In this document: one piece after another, positions 12,185-22,168 of the stretch | How positions within the stretch are numbered: the stretch's first letter is position 1 | Layout: each line of letters starts with the position of its first letter | Assembly (NCBI RefSeq): GCF_027947575.1 | Contig: NZ_CP116256.1 | Location: 5,890,001 to 5,954,000, forward strand | Reading direction: 5' to 3' | Source of the DNA: Streptomyces rubrogriseus | Lineage (GTDB): Bacteria > Actinomycetota > Actinomycetes > Streptomycetales > Streptomycetaceae | DNA: 64,000 nucleotides | Translations under genes and position numbers: made by a program | Notes under the pieces: model-generated | What the model was told of the DNA's origin: nothing | Databases searched by the model: none | Seen by the model: the letters and a program-made list of their open reading frames with translations, nothing else

Positions 12185-14078
12185 ATGACGACCTCAGACA
12201 CGATGTCCGTCGGCGACAACACCGTGAAGGACGTCCGCCGGCTGGACCGGGTGATCATCAGGTTCGCGGGGGACTCCGGCGACGGGATGCAGCTCACCGG
12301 TGACCGTTTCACCTCGGAAACGGCGTCGTTCGGCAATGACCTGTCGACGCTGCCGAACTTCCCCGCCGAGATCCGGGCCCCCGCCGGCACCCTGCCGGGC
12401 GTCTCGTCGTTCCAGCTGCACTTCGCCGACCACGACATCCTCACACCCGGCGACGCCCCCAACGTGCTGGTCGCGATGAACCCGGCCGCGCTGAAAGCCA
12501 ACGTGGGCGACCTGCCACGCGGCGCGGAGATCATCGTCAACACGGACGAGTTCACCCGGCGGGCCATGCAGAAGGTCGGCTACGACACCTCCCCGCTGGA
12601 GGACGGTTCCCTCGACGGCTACCACCTGCATCCGGTGCCGCTGACCACACTGACCGTCCAGGCGCTGGGCGAGTTCGACCTCAGCCGCAAGGAGGCCGAG
12701 CGGAGCAAGAACATGTTCGCGCTCGGGCTGCTGTCGTGGATGTATCACCGGCCCACCGAGGGCACGGAGAGGTTTCTGCGGTCGAAGTTCGCGAAGAAGC
12801 CGCAGATCGCGGCCGCGAACATCGCGGCCTACCGGGCGGGCTGGAACTTCGGGGAGACCACGGAGGACTTCGCGGTCTCCTACGAGGTGGCGCTAAGCGG
12901 CGACGGCGTTCCCGCCCGGCACCTACCGCAACATTTCCGGGAACCTGGCCCTGGCCTACGGTCTGATCGCCGCGTCCCGGCAGGCGGACCTGCCGCTGTT
13001 CCTGGGCTCCTACCCCATCACCCCGGCGTCCGACATCCTGCACGAGCTGTCCCGGCACAAGAACTTCGGGGTGCGTACCTTCCAGGCGGAGGACGAGATC
13101 GCCGGGATCGGCGCGGCGCTGGGAGCGGCCTTCGGCGGGTCGCTGGCGGTGACCACCACCTCCGGCCCCGGGGTGGCGCTCAAGAGCGAGACGATCGGGC
13201 TGGCCGTCTCGCTGGAGCTGCCGCTGCTGGTGGTGGACATCCAGCGGGGCGGCCCGTCGACGGGTCTGCCGACCAAGACGGAGCAGGCCGATCTGCTGCA
13301 GGCGATGTACGGGCGCAACGGCGAGGCGCCGGTTGCGGTCGTCGCGCCGCGCACGGCGGCCGACTGCTTCGACGCCGCCCTGGAAGCGGCACGGATCGCG
13401 CTGGCCTACCGCACTCCGGTCCTCCTGCTCTCCGACGGCTACCTCGCCAACGGCTCCGAACCCTGGCGGATCCCCGAGCCGGACGAACTGCCCGACCTGA
13501 GCGTGCAGTTCGCCCAGGGCCCCAACCACACCCTGGACGACGGCACCGAGGTGTTCTGGCCCTACAAACGCGACCCGCACACCCTGGCCCGCCCCTGGGC
13601 GGTACCGGGCACCCCCGGCCTCGAACACCGGATCGGCGGCATCGAGAAACAGGACGGCACCGGGAACATCTCCTACGACCCGGCCAACCACGACTTCATG
13701 GTCCGCACCCGCCAGGCCAAGATCGACGGCATCGACGTCCCCGACCTGGACGTCGACGACCCGGACGGCGCCCGGACCCTGGTCCTTGGCTGGGGCTCCA
13801 CCTACGGGCCCATCACCGCCGCCGTGCGCCGGCTGCGCACCGCCGGGCAGGAGATCGCCCAGGCGCACCTGCGCCACCTCAATCCCTTCCCGGCCAACCT
13901 CGGCGACGTCCTCGCCCGCTACGACAAGGTCGTCGTCCCGGAGATGAACCTCGGCCAGCTCGCCACCCTGATCCGGGCCAGGTACCTGGTCGACGCCCGC
14001 TCGTTCAACCAGGTCAACGGCATGCCGTTCAAGGCCGAACAGCTCGCCACGGTCCTGAAGGAGGCCATCGATGACTGA
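12185..14078 (+). pseudogene. 2-oxoacid:ferredoxin oxidoreductase alpha subunit, frameshifted (CpkP-alpha-like)
   Basis: Gamma/alpha-type subunit of a KorA/PorA-like 2-oxoacid oxidoreductase. Residues from 12185 to about 12900 encode the gamma-like Rossmann part (RFAGDSGDGMQLTGDRF). The continuation from GTYRNISGNLALAYG onward (about 12918 to 14078) is in the next frame and holds the pyrimidine-binding domain (TFQAEDEIAGIGAALGA). The in-frame stop upstream in the second frame (TAA 12894) limits the shift to 12897-12918, where two CCC runs lie (CGTTCCCGCCCGGC); one extra C explains it. Either a sequencing error or a true null allele. The stop overlaps the beta gene by 8 nt. Role in the coelimycin pathway is unproven; homologues are named CpkP-alpha. 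Confidence 0.85.
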
Positions 14079-15122
14079 CACCGGCGCACTGCTCCAGCTC
14101 GTCCCCAAGGCCGAGGCCAAGCAGTCCATGAAGGACTTCAAGTCCGACCAGGAAGTGCGCTGGTGTCCCGGCTGCGGCGACTACGCCATCCTCGCCGCCG
14201 TGCAGGGCTTCATGCCCCAGCTCGGCCTGGCGAAGGAGAACATCGTCTTCGTCTCCGGCATCGGCTGCTCCTCCCGCTTCCCCTACTACATGAACACCTA
14301 CGGGATGCACTCCATCCACGGCCGCGCCCCCGCCATCGCCACCGGCCTCGCCACCTCCCGGCGCGACCTGTCCGTGTGGGTCGTCACCGGGGACGGCGAC
14401 GCCCTCTCCATCGGCGGCAACCACCTCATCCACGCCCTGCGCCGCAACGTCAACCTCAAGATCCTGCTGTTCAACAACCGGATCTACGGCCTGACCAAGG
14501 GCCAGTACTCCCCACCTCCGAAATCGGGAAGATCACCAAATCGACCCCGATGGGCTCCCTGGACGCGCCCTTCAACCCCGTCTCCCTGGCCCTCGGCGCG
14601 GAAGCCACCTTCGTCGCACGGACCGTCGACTCCGACCGCAGACACCTCACCGACGTCCTGCGCCAGGCCGCCGAACACCCCGGCACCGCCCTGATCGAGA
14701 TCTACCAGAACTGCAACATCTTCAACGACGGCGCCTTCGACGCCCTCAAAGACCAGCAGCAGGCCGAAGAGGCGGTCATCCGCCTCGAACACGGCCAGCC
14801 GATCCGCTTCGGCACCGACAACACCAAGGGCGTCGTACGGGACCCGCAAACCGGCGACCTGAACATCGTCACCGTCACCGCCGACAACGAGACGCAGATC
14901 CTGGTCCACGACGCCCACGCCGCGTCCCCCACCACAGCCTTCGCACTCTCCCGCCTCGCCGACCCCGACACCCTCCACCACACCCCGATCGGCGTCCTGC
15001 GCTCAGTCCAACGACCGGTCTACGACACCCTCATGTCCCAACAACTCGACACCGCCACCGAAACAGACGACAAGGGCGACCTCGCCACGCTGCTGACCGG
15101 CGGGGATACCTTCTCCCATTAA
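14071..15122 (+). pseudogene. 2-oxoacid:ferredoxin oxidoreductase beta subunit, frameshifted (CpkP-beta-like)
   Basis: Thiamine-diphosphate-binding beta subunit (KorB-like): CPGCGDY ~32, [15 protein letters not shown] (TPP motif GDGD) ~105, then [15 protein letters not shown]. Right after that motif the frame is lost: the C run at 14510-14513 has four C where TCC-CCC-ACC would need five. The remainder ([15 protein letters not shown] to the stop at 15122) is in another frame. Without correction the product would be 207 residues and lack the C-terminal half. It overlaps the alpha gene by 8 nt, showing translational coupling. Both subunits carry one indel in a C run, which favours base-calling error over two independent mutations, but decay of a dispensable enzyme is possible. 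Confidence 0.85.
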
Positions 15123-15140
15123 AAACCGGCGAGAAGGTTT
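15123..15140. promoter_or_regulatory. ARE-like butyrolactone-receptor operator before the histidine kinase gene
   Basis: AAACCGGCGAGAAGGTTT, an 18-bp imperfect palindrome with AAACC and GGTTT ends, starts just after the oxidoreductase stop. It aligns with the two other ARE-like elements in this window in the outer AAC and GGTTT blocks. Inferred binding site for ScbR or a homologue controlling the downstream kinase gene. Confidence 0.55.
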
Positions 15141-15190
15141 GTTACTTTCACGTGCCCGAGACCGACCTGTTTCGAGATCGAGGAGGACAG

Positions 15191-16012
15191 TTGAGCGCCA
15201 CTTCCGCCCCCGCGCCTCAGCACGGCATGGCCTGGCTGGAAGCCGTCGTGGGGGACGGCTTCACGGAGACGTTGCAGGACGGGCTCAACCGCTCCCGCTT
15301 CGGCCGCGCCCGGCAGACCACCGGCACGACACATCCCGGGCTCCCCGCGGATGGTCGTGGCCCGGTGGCCGGCCCCGTCCGGAAGGACCGCGACGGCCGG
15401 GACGACCACGTCTGGGCCGAGCGCCGCAGGCTGGCGCGCGAGGTCCACGACGAACTGGGCACGGCTCTGTCCACGGCCGCCCGTCACATGGAGCTGCACG
15501 CCGCCGAGACCGGCGAGGCCCGCCACCTCGACGCCGCCCTGCACTCGTTGCGTGAAGCCATGGCCGTCACCCGCAGGCTGACCGGCGAGCTCCAGGCGCA
15601 GACCGTACTGCCGCCGCTGGCCCGGGCGTTGGGGGACTTCGCCGCCACCACCCGTCCCCGGAGGACCGAGGTCCGCATCAGGAGCACCGGAGACGAACGC
15701 CTCCTGTCGGACGTCTGCCGCCGTGAACTGTTCCTCGCCGTGCGCGAGGCCCTGCACAACGCCTTCCACCACGCACACGCCGACCGGGTGACCGTGACCC
15801 TGCGCTTCACCCGCCGCTGGGCACACGCCGGCATCGTCGACGACGGGGTCGGGTTCGACGCCGACGCGGTGCTCGCCCCCGGACACCGCGCACCGGGTCT
15901 GCGGTCGATGACCGACCGCGTCGACGACATCGGCGGTCGGCTCCTGATAGCGAGCGGCCCCACCAGCGGCACGCACATCGACGTCCATCTCCCGCTGCGG
16001 CCCCGCAAGTGA
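15191..16012 (+). CDS. cpkM: soluble histidine kinase, NarL-type (CpkM-like)
   Basis: 273-residue sensor kinase without membrane segments. It has a dimerisation/phosphoacceptor helix of the HisKA_3 type (LAREVHDELGTALS, His86) and an HATPase domain (REALHNAFHHA N-box ~185, DDGVGFD G1 box ~218, GLRSMTDRV). No partner response regulator is adjacent, so it is an orphan here. The TTG at 15191 is preferred because AGGAGG sits about 5 nt upstream; the in-frame GTG at 15152 would add 13 residues but has a poor, distant ribosome site. An ARE-like palindrome lies about 50 bp before the start. The position between the oxidoreductase and butyrolactone genes matches cpkM of coelimycin clusters. Confidence 0.82.
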   Translation: MSATSAPAPQHGMAWLEAVVGDGFTETLQDGLNRSRFGRARQTTGTTHPGLPADGRGPVAGPVRKDRDGRDDHVWAERRRLAREVHDELGTALSTAARHMELHAAETGEARHLDAALHSLREAMAVTRRLTGELQAQTVLPPLARALGDFAATTRPRRTEVRIRSTGDERLLSDVCRRELFLAVREALHNAFHHAHADRVTVTLRFTRRWAHAGIVDDGVGFDADAVLAPGHRAPGLRSMTDRVDDIGGRLLIASGPTSGTHIDVHLPLRPRK

Positions 16013-16062
16013 GCGCCGCACCGCGGACGTGACGCCATGGGAGGCCCACGTCCGCGGACGGA

Positions 16063-16917
16063 TCACTCCTCGCTTCGGCCGAAGGCCTCGGCGTGGCCCG
16101 CCGCCCAGGTGCGGAACGGCCTGGCGGGCCGGCCCGTAACCTCCCGCACGGTCGGCACAACCTGCGCCTTGGCCCCCGCCCGCTGCCGCTCGGCGCTCTC
16201 CAGGAACGCGTCGGCGACGGGCCTCGGATACCTCCGGAGCAGGTGCTCGCGCGCCGCGTCCAACCCCAGCTCCTCGAAACGCAGTGACCGGCCCAGCACC
16301 TCGGAGAGCTGCGCCGTCTGCTGCCGGGCGGTGATCGCCTCGGGGCCGGACAGCGCGTACGCCCGTCCTTCGTGGCCGGGCCGGGTCAGTGCGGTGACCG
16401 CGACTTCCGCGATGTCACGCGGATCGACGCAGGCGACCGGGGACGTCCCGTACAGCGCGCGGACCACACCGTCGGACCTGATGGCGGGCGCCCAGGACAG
16501 CGTGTTGGACATGAAGGTCCTGGCCCGCAGGAAGGTCCAGTCGAGCCCGGACTCCCGTACGGCCCGCTCGTTCTCGCGCTGCCGTCGCGTGATGAAGTCG
16601 TCCGCCCCCGGTTCCTCCACCGCGAGCATGGACAGCTTCACCAGGTGCCGGACCCCGGCCTCGCGTGCCGCCGTCGCGAAGCGTTCGTCGTCCGGCTCGG
16701 TGGCGCTGTTGGTGACGAGGAACGCCGCCCGCACCCCGTCGAGTGCCCGGTCCAGACCCGGGCGGTCGGCGTACTCGGCCGCGTGGACCTCGACGTCCGG
16801 GCCGGTGACGGTCACTCGTTCCGGCCGTCGGGCCAGAACCCGAACGGGGCCGGTCCGGGCCAGCAGGCGGGCGACCTCGCGGCCGACCGCACCGGTCACG
16901 CCGGTCACAAGAATCAC
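16063..16917 (-). CDS. scbC: NmrA-like NAD(P)-binding reductase, ScbC-like
   Basis: 284-residue Rossmann protein of the NmrA/atypical SDR type (ILVTGVTGAVGREV at the N-terminus, no YxxxK catalytic pair evident). The GTG at 16917 was chosen because it places the nucleotide-binding strand at the N-terminus and has GAGAGGAA about 6 nt upstream; the longer open frame upstream is chance. It lies downstream of scbA on the same strand, 116 bp away. That is the place of the gene proposed to reduce the butenolide phosphate intermediate in butyrolactone synthesis (BprA/ScbC). Function is inferred from that context. Confidence 0.75.
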   Translation of the reverse strand: MILVTGVTGAVGREVARLLARTGPVRVLARRPERVTVTGPDVEVHAAEYADRPGLDRALDGVRAAFLVTNSATEPDDERFATAAREAGVRHLVKLSMLAVEEPGADDFITRRQRENERAVRESGLDWTFLRARTFMSNTLSWAPAIRSDGVVRALYGTSPVACVDPRDIAEVAVTALTRPGHEGRAYALSGPEAITARQQTAQLSEVLGRSLRFEELGLDAAREHLLRRYPRPVADAFLESAERQRAGAKAQVVPTVREVTGRPARPFRTWAAGHAEAFGRSEE

Positions 16918-17033
16918 TCGGGGTTCCTCTCGGGCAGCGAGGCGGGGACACCTCCGAACATATAAAGATGGCGGGAAGGGTAGGACCCGGCCCTGGGCGC
17001 GAAGCGGCGACGGTCGCGTCCAGGGCCAGGTGC

Positions 17034-17978
17034 TCAGCCGAAGAACTCCGGGCCGGACAGCGTGGTGAGGAAGACGAGATTGCCGTCCTGATGCCCGGTG
17101 ACCCGTACGGTGGTCAGCCCCGCCGCCGGACCGGGCCGGACCGTCGCCTGGATCCAGCACGGGCTGTCGAACTCCGCGTACCGGAGGAACCGGGTGCCGC
17201 CGATCGACGGCACGAAGGGCCCCGGACCGGTCACGAGGCACGCCGCCTGCCGTGCCGCCTCCAGCAGAAGCATGCCCGGCACGTGGTCGTTGGGTCGCTG
17301 GAAGAGGGTCGGGTGACGGGTGTCCACCCGCAGTCGCCACATGTCCTGCTGCGAACTCGCCGACAGGACCACGTCCTCGTCGCGGGTGCGACCGACGCGC
17401 GCCGCCGGCACGGGCGCGGTCCGGGGCACCGAGGTGGTGGGGGTCGCGAAGTCGCCGCGCATCCGCCGGTAGACCTGAGGACTGGTGAAGCGCGTCGTGG
17501 CCGTCCCCGTGGCGGCGAGCCGTCCGGCGCGGCGCACGGTCCAGTCCACCTGTCCCTGTACGGGCTGCCCGCCGCGGAACTTCAGCTGGGAACAGACCAC
17601 TTCCACTTCCAGCCGCACGGCCTCGCCCGTCACGGCGAGGTGTTCGAGGTGGCAGGTGTAGTCCAGCGTGGCCATCAGGAAGTGGTAGCCCACCGGCACG
17701 CCGTACCCGGCGTGGAAGACCAGCATCGCGGCCTGACGCAGCGTCTCGGCTATCAGCAGCGGATCGTGCCGGTCCCCGTGGACCGGTGCGAAGAACGGGT
17801 GGTCGTGCGGCAGGACGGCGGTGACCGAGAACCGGTCACCGCCCTTCGGTATCCAGCTGATCGGAAACGCGTCCTGCACCCTGGTCCGGTGGACAAGCGC
17901 CATCGGAACCGGCAACGCGGTTTGTTCGATCGAGTTGGCATCGGACGCAGATTTGATCAAAACTACTGCTTCGGGCAT
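17034..17978 (-). CDS. scbA: gamma-butyrolactone biosynthesis protein ScbA (AfsA family)
   Basis: 314-residue AfsA-family enzyme, which joins a beta-ketoacyl thioester to dihydroxyacetone phosphate at the first step of A-factor/SCB synthesis. Two AfsA hotdog repeats are visible: one around PLLIAETLRQAAMLVFHAGYG (about 70-95), the other around NDHVPGMLLLEAARQAACL (about 230-250) with its conserved Glu. The ATG at 17978 follows a G-rich ribosome site. The gene is divergent from scbR across about 120 bp, the classic arrangement in which the receptor controls both promoters. An ARE-like palindrome lies inside its first 25 codons. Confidence 0.93.
   Translation of the reverse strand: MPEAVVLIKSASDANSIEQTALPVPMALVHRTRVQDAFPISWIPKGGDRFSVTAVLPHDHPFFAPVHGDRHDPLLIAETLRQAAMLVFHAGYGVPVGYHFLMATLDYTCHLEHLAVTGEAVRLEVEVVCSQLKFRGGQPVQGQVDWTVRRAGRLAATGTATTRFTSPQVYRRMRGDFATPTTSVPRTAPVPAARVGRTRDEDVVLSASSQQDMWRLRVDTRHPTLFQRPNDHVPGMLLLEAARQAACLVTGPGPFVPSIGGTRFLRYAEFDSPCWIQATVRPGPAAGLTTVRVTGHQDGNLVFLTTLSGPEFFG
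17906..17923. promoter_or_regulatory. ARE-like palindrome inside the 5' end of scbA
   Basis: GAACCGGCAACGCGGTTT, with AACCG and CGGTT arms. It aligns with the element upstream of scbR at 11 of 18 positions, including the outer AAC block and GCGGTTT. Inferred receptor site that would act as a roadblock or promoter operator for scbA. Confidence 0.5.
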
Positions 17979-18033
17979 GGGTCCCCCCCAGGAATCATGT
18001 GATGCCGAGCTGTCCTGTATGCGCGAACGTTAA

Positions 18034-18051
18034 GATACAGACTGAGCGGTT
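18034..18051. promoter_or_regulatory. ARE-like operator upstream of scbR (site R type)
   Basis: ATACAGACTGAGCGGTTT, 45-62 nt before the scbR start codon, followed by a T tract. The distance agrees with the published autoregulatory ScbR site upstream of scbR as I remember it (42-68 nt). Inferred to mediate autorepression relieved by SCB butyrolactones. Confidence 0.75.
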
Positions 18052-18095
18052 TTTTTTCTATCCTTCTCGGGGGCGACATGAACAAGGAGGCAGGC

Positions 18096-18743
18096 ATGGC
18101 CAAGCAGGACCGGGCGATCCGCACCCGACAGACGATCCTGGACGCCGCGGCGCAGGTCTTCGAGAAGCAGGGCTATCAAGCCGCCACGATCACGGAGATC
18201 CTCAGGGTGGCCGGCGTGACCAAGGGGGCCCTGTACTTCCACTTCCAGTCCAAGGAGGAACTGGCGCTGGGCGTCTTCGACGCCCAGGAACCCCCGCAGG
18301 CCGTTCCGGAGCAACCCCTCCGGCTTCAGGAACTCATCGACATCGGCATGTTGTTCTGCCACCGCTTGCGCACGAACGTCGTAGCCCGGGCCGGCGTGCG
18401 CCTCTCCATGGACCAGCAGGCACACGGTCTTGACCGCCGAGGACCGTTCCGTCGCTGGCACGAGACACTCCTGACGTTGCTGAACCAGGCCAAGGCGAAC
18501 GGCGAGTTGCTGCCCCACGTGGTCACCACCGACTCGGCCGATCTCTACGTGGGGACGTTCGCCGGGATACAGGTCGTGTCCCAGACGGTCAGTGACTACC
18601 AGGACCTCGAACACCGCTACGCGCTGCTGCAGAAGCACATCCTGCCCGCCATCGCGGTTCCCTCCGTGCTGGCCGCGCTCGATCTCTCCGAGGAGCGCGG
18701 TGCACGCCTCGCAGCCGAACTGGCACCGACCGGGAAGGACTGA
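18096..18743 (+). CDS. scbR: gamma-butyrolactone receptor ScbR (TetR family)
   Basis: 215-residue repressor. TetR-type helix-turn-helix at the N-terminus (AKQDRAIRTRQTILDAAAQVF, then TITEILRVAGVTKGALYFHF) and a C-terminal ligand domain (conserved LDRRGPFRRWHE region). The family binds ARE palindromes and releases them on binding butyrolactone, coordinating antibiotic onset. The ATG at 18096 was chosen: AAGGAGG lies 6 nt upstream and it gives the usual length; the ATG at 18078 would place that ribosome site inside the gene. It is divergent from scbA and convergent with scbB, as in S. coelicolor. Confidence 0.95.
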   Translation: MAKQDRAIRTRQTILDAAAQVFEKQGYQAATITEILRVAGVTKGALYFHFQSKEELALGVFDAQEPPQAVPEQPLRLQELIDIGMLFCHRLRTNVVARAGVRLSMDQQAHGLDRRGPFRRWHETLLTLLNQAKANGELLPHVVTTDSADLYVGTFAGIQVVSQTVSDYQDLEHRYALLQKHILPAIAVPSVLAALDLSEERGARLAAELAPTGKD

Positions 18744-18846
18744 CCACTACAGCGCCCGCACCGTATACCGACCCGCCGTGCCCGAGCGGCCGACCGGGCC
18801 CGGCGGTCTGCTCGGCGGTCTGCCCGGCGAATCGAGGCGTGGCGGG

Positions 18847-19635
18847 TCAGAGAATCGTTCCACCGGTGGCGTCGACGTACTGACCGGTGATCCACCGTGA
18901 GTCGTCGGAGGCCAGAAAGGCCACCACGTCGGCGATGTCGTCGGGTCTGCCGATGCGGTTGAACACGGAGTAGGCGGCCAGTGCCGCGGCCGCCTCGGGG
19001 GTCTGCCGCCGCCGCGCGTTCATGTCCGTCTCCACGAAACCGGGCGCCACCGCGTTGACCGTGATGCCCCGTTCTCCCAGTTGCCTGGCCAGGGCGAGCG
19101 TGAGCGTGTCCACGGCACCCTTGGTCATCGCGTATCCGATGGACTCGGGGAACGCGCGCCGGGTCGCGGCAGACGAGATGTTGATGATCCGCCCGCCGTC
19201 ACGCAGCCGTTTCAGCCCGTGCTGGACCAGGAACAGCGGTGCCCGGACGTTGACGGCGACCAGTCGGTCGAAGACCTCCTCGGTGACTTCCGTGATCCGT
19301 CCCGAGCCGCTGACGCCCGCGTTGTTCACCAGGACGTCCAACTCGGGCGGTACGCCGAACTCGCCCATCCCGGCGTCGAACGCCGCGTAGAGCGCGGCTG
19401 CGTCACCCACGACGCCGAGTTCGGCCCGGATGGCGAACGCCTGTCCGCCGCCGCTCCGGATGGTCTCGACGGTCTCTCGCGCCGCCGCCTCGTTGTTGCC
19501 GTAGTGGACCGCCACGAGCGCCCCGTCCGCGGCCAGCCGCAGGGCGATACCGCGTCCGATGCCCCGGCTTCCCCCGGTCACCAGGGCGGTCTTGCCCTCC
19601 AGCGGTCTTTCGTACCCCGTCCCATGTGCACGCAT
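18847..19635 (-). CDS. scbB: SDR ketoreductase, ScbB-like butyrolactone biosynthesis reductase
   Basis: 262-residue classical short-chain dehydrogenase/reductase: cofactor motif TGGSRGIGRG, NNAG at about 97, catalytic Ser in ISSAATRR and YAMTK (YxxxK). Homologues next to scbR (BarS1/ScbB type) reduce the 6-keto group of the butyrolactone precursor. The ATG at 19635 has only a G-run ribosome site; an in-frame GTG at 19698 with AAAGG upstream would add 21 residues, so the start is uncertain. It is convergent with scbR over about 100 bp. The function is by family and context; general FabG-like activity is the alternative. Confidence 0.8.
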   Translation of the reverse strand: MRAHGTGYERPLEGKTALVTGGSRGIGRGIALRLAADGALVAVHYGNNEAAARETVETIRSGGGQAFAIRAELGVVGDAAALYAAFDAGMGEFGVPPELDVLVNNAGVSGSGRITEVTEEVFDRLVAVNVRAPLFLVQHGLKRLRDGGRIINISSAATRRAFPESIGYAMTKGAVDTLTLALARQLGERGITVNAVAPGFVETDMNARRRQTPEAAAALAAYSVFNRIGRPDDIADVVAFLASDDSRWITGQYVDATGGTIL

Positions 19636-19798
19636 ATCAGCCCCCGCCGTGCGTGAGCGACCCATGGCGGCCGCTCGGCCGTTCGAATCGACGGTCACAG
19701 CGTACCTTTGACCGCGTCGGAGGGGGCCGGAGTGGCCCAGTTGGACCGCTGGGGCCGGATCGGACGGCGCCCACGGGGGAACCGGCGACGACCGTGGG

Positions 19799-22164
<2,366 letters not shown>

Positions 22165-22168
<4 letters not shown>

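Noticed and set aside
12897..14513. Programmed ribosomal frameshifting in the oxidoreductase genes
   Set aside because: No slippery heptamer plus pseudoknot is evident, family members need no frameshift, and both shifts fall at plain C runs.
16918..17340. Longer form of the NmrA-like protein starting inside scbA
   Set aside because: The extension is antisense-like noise; the Rossmann N-terminus begins at GTG 16917 with a ribosome site.
18744..18846. Terminator between scbR and scbB
   Set aside because: The convergent gap has GC-rich patches but no clean stem I can define.
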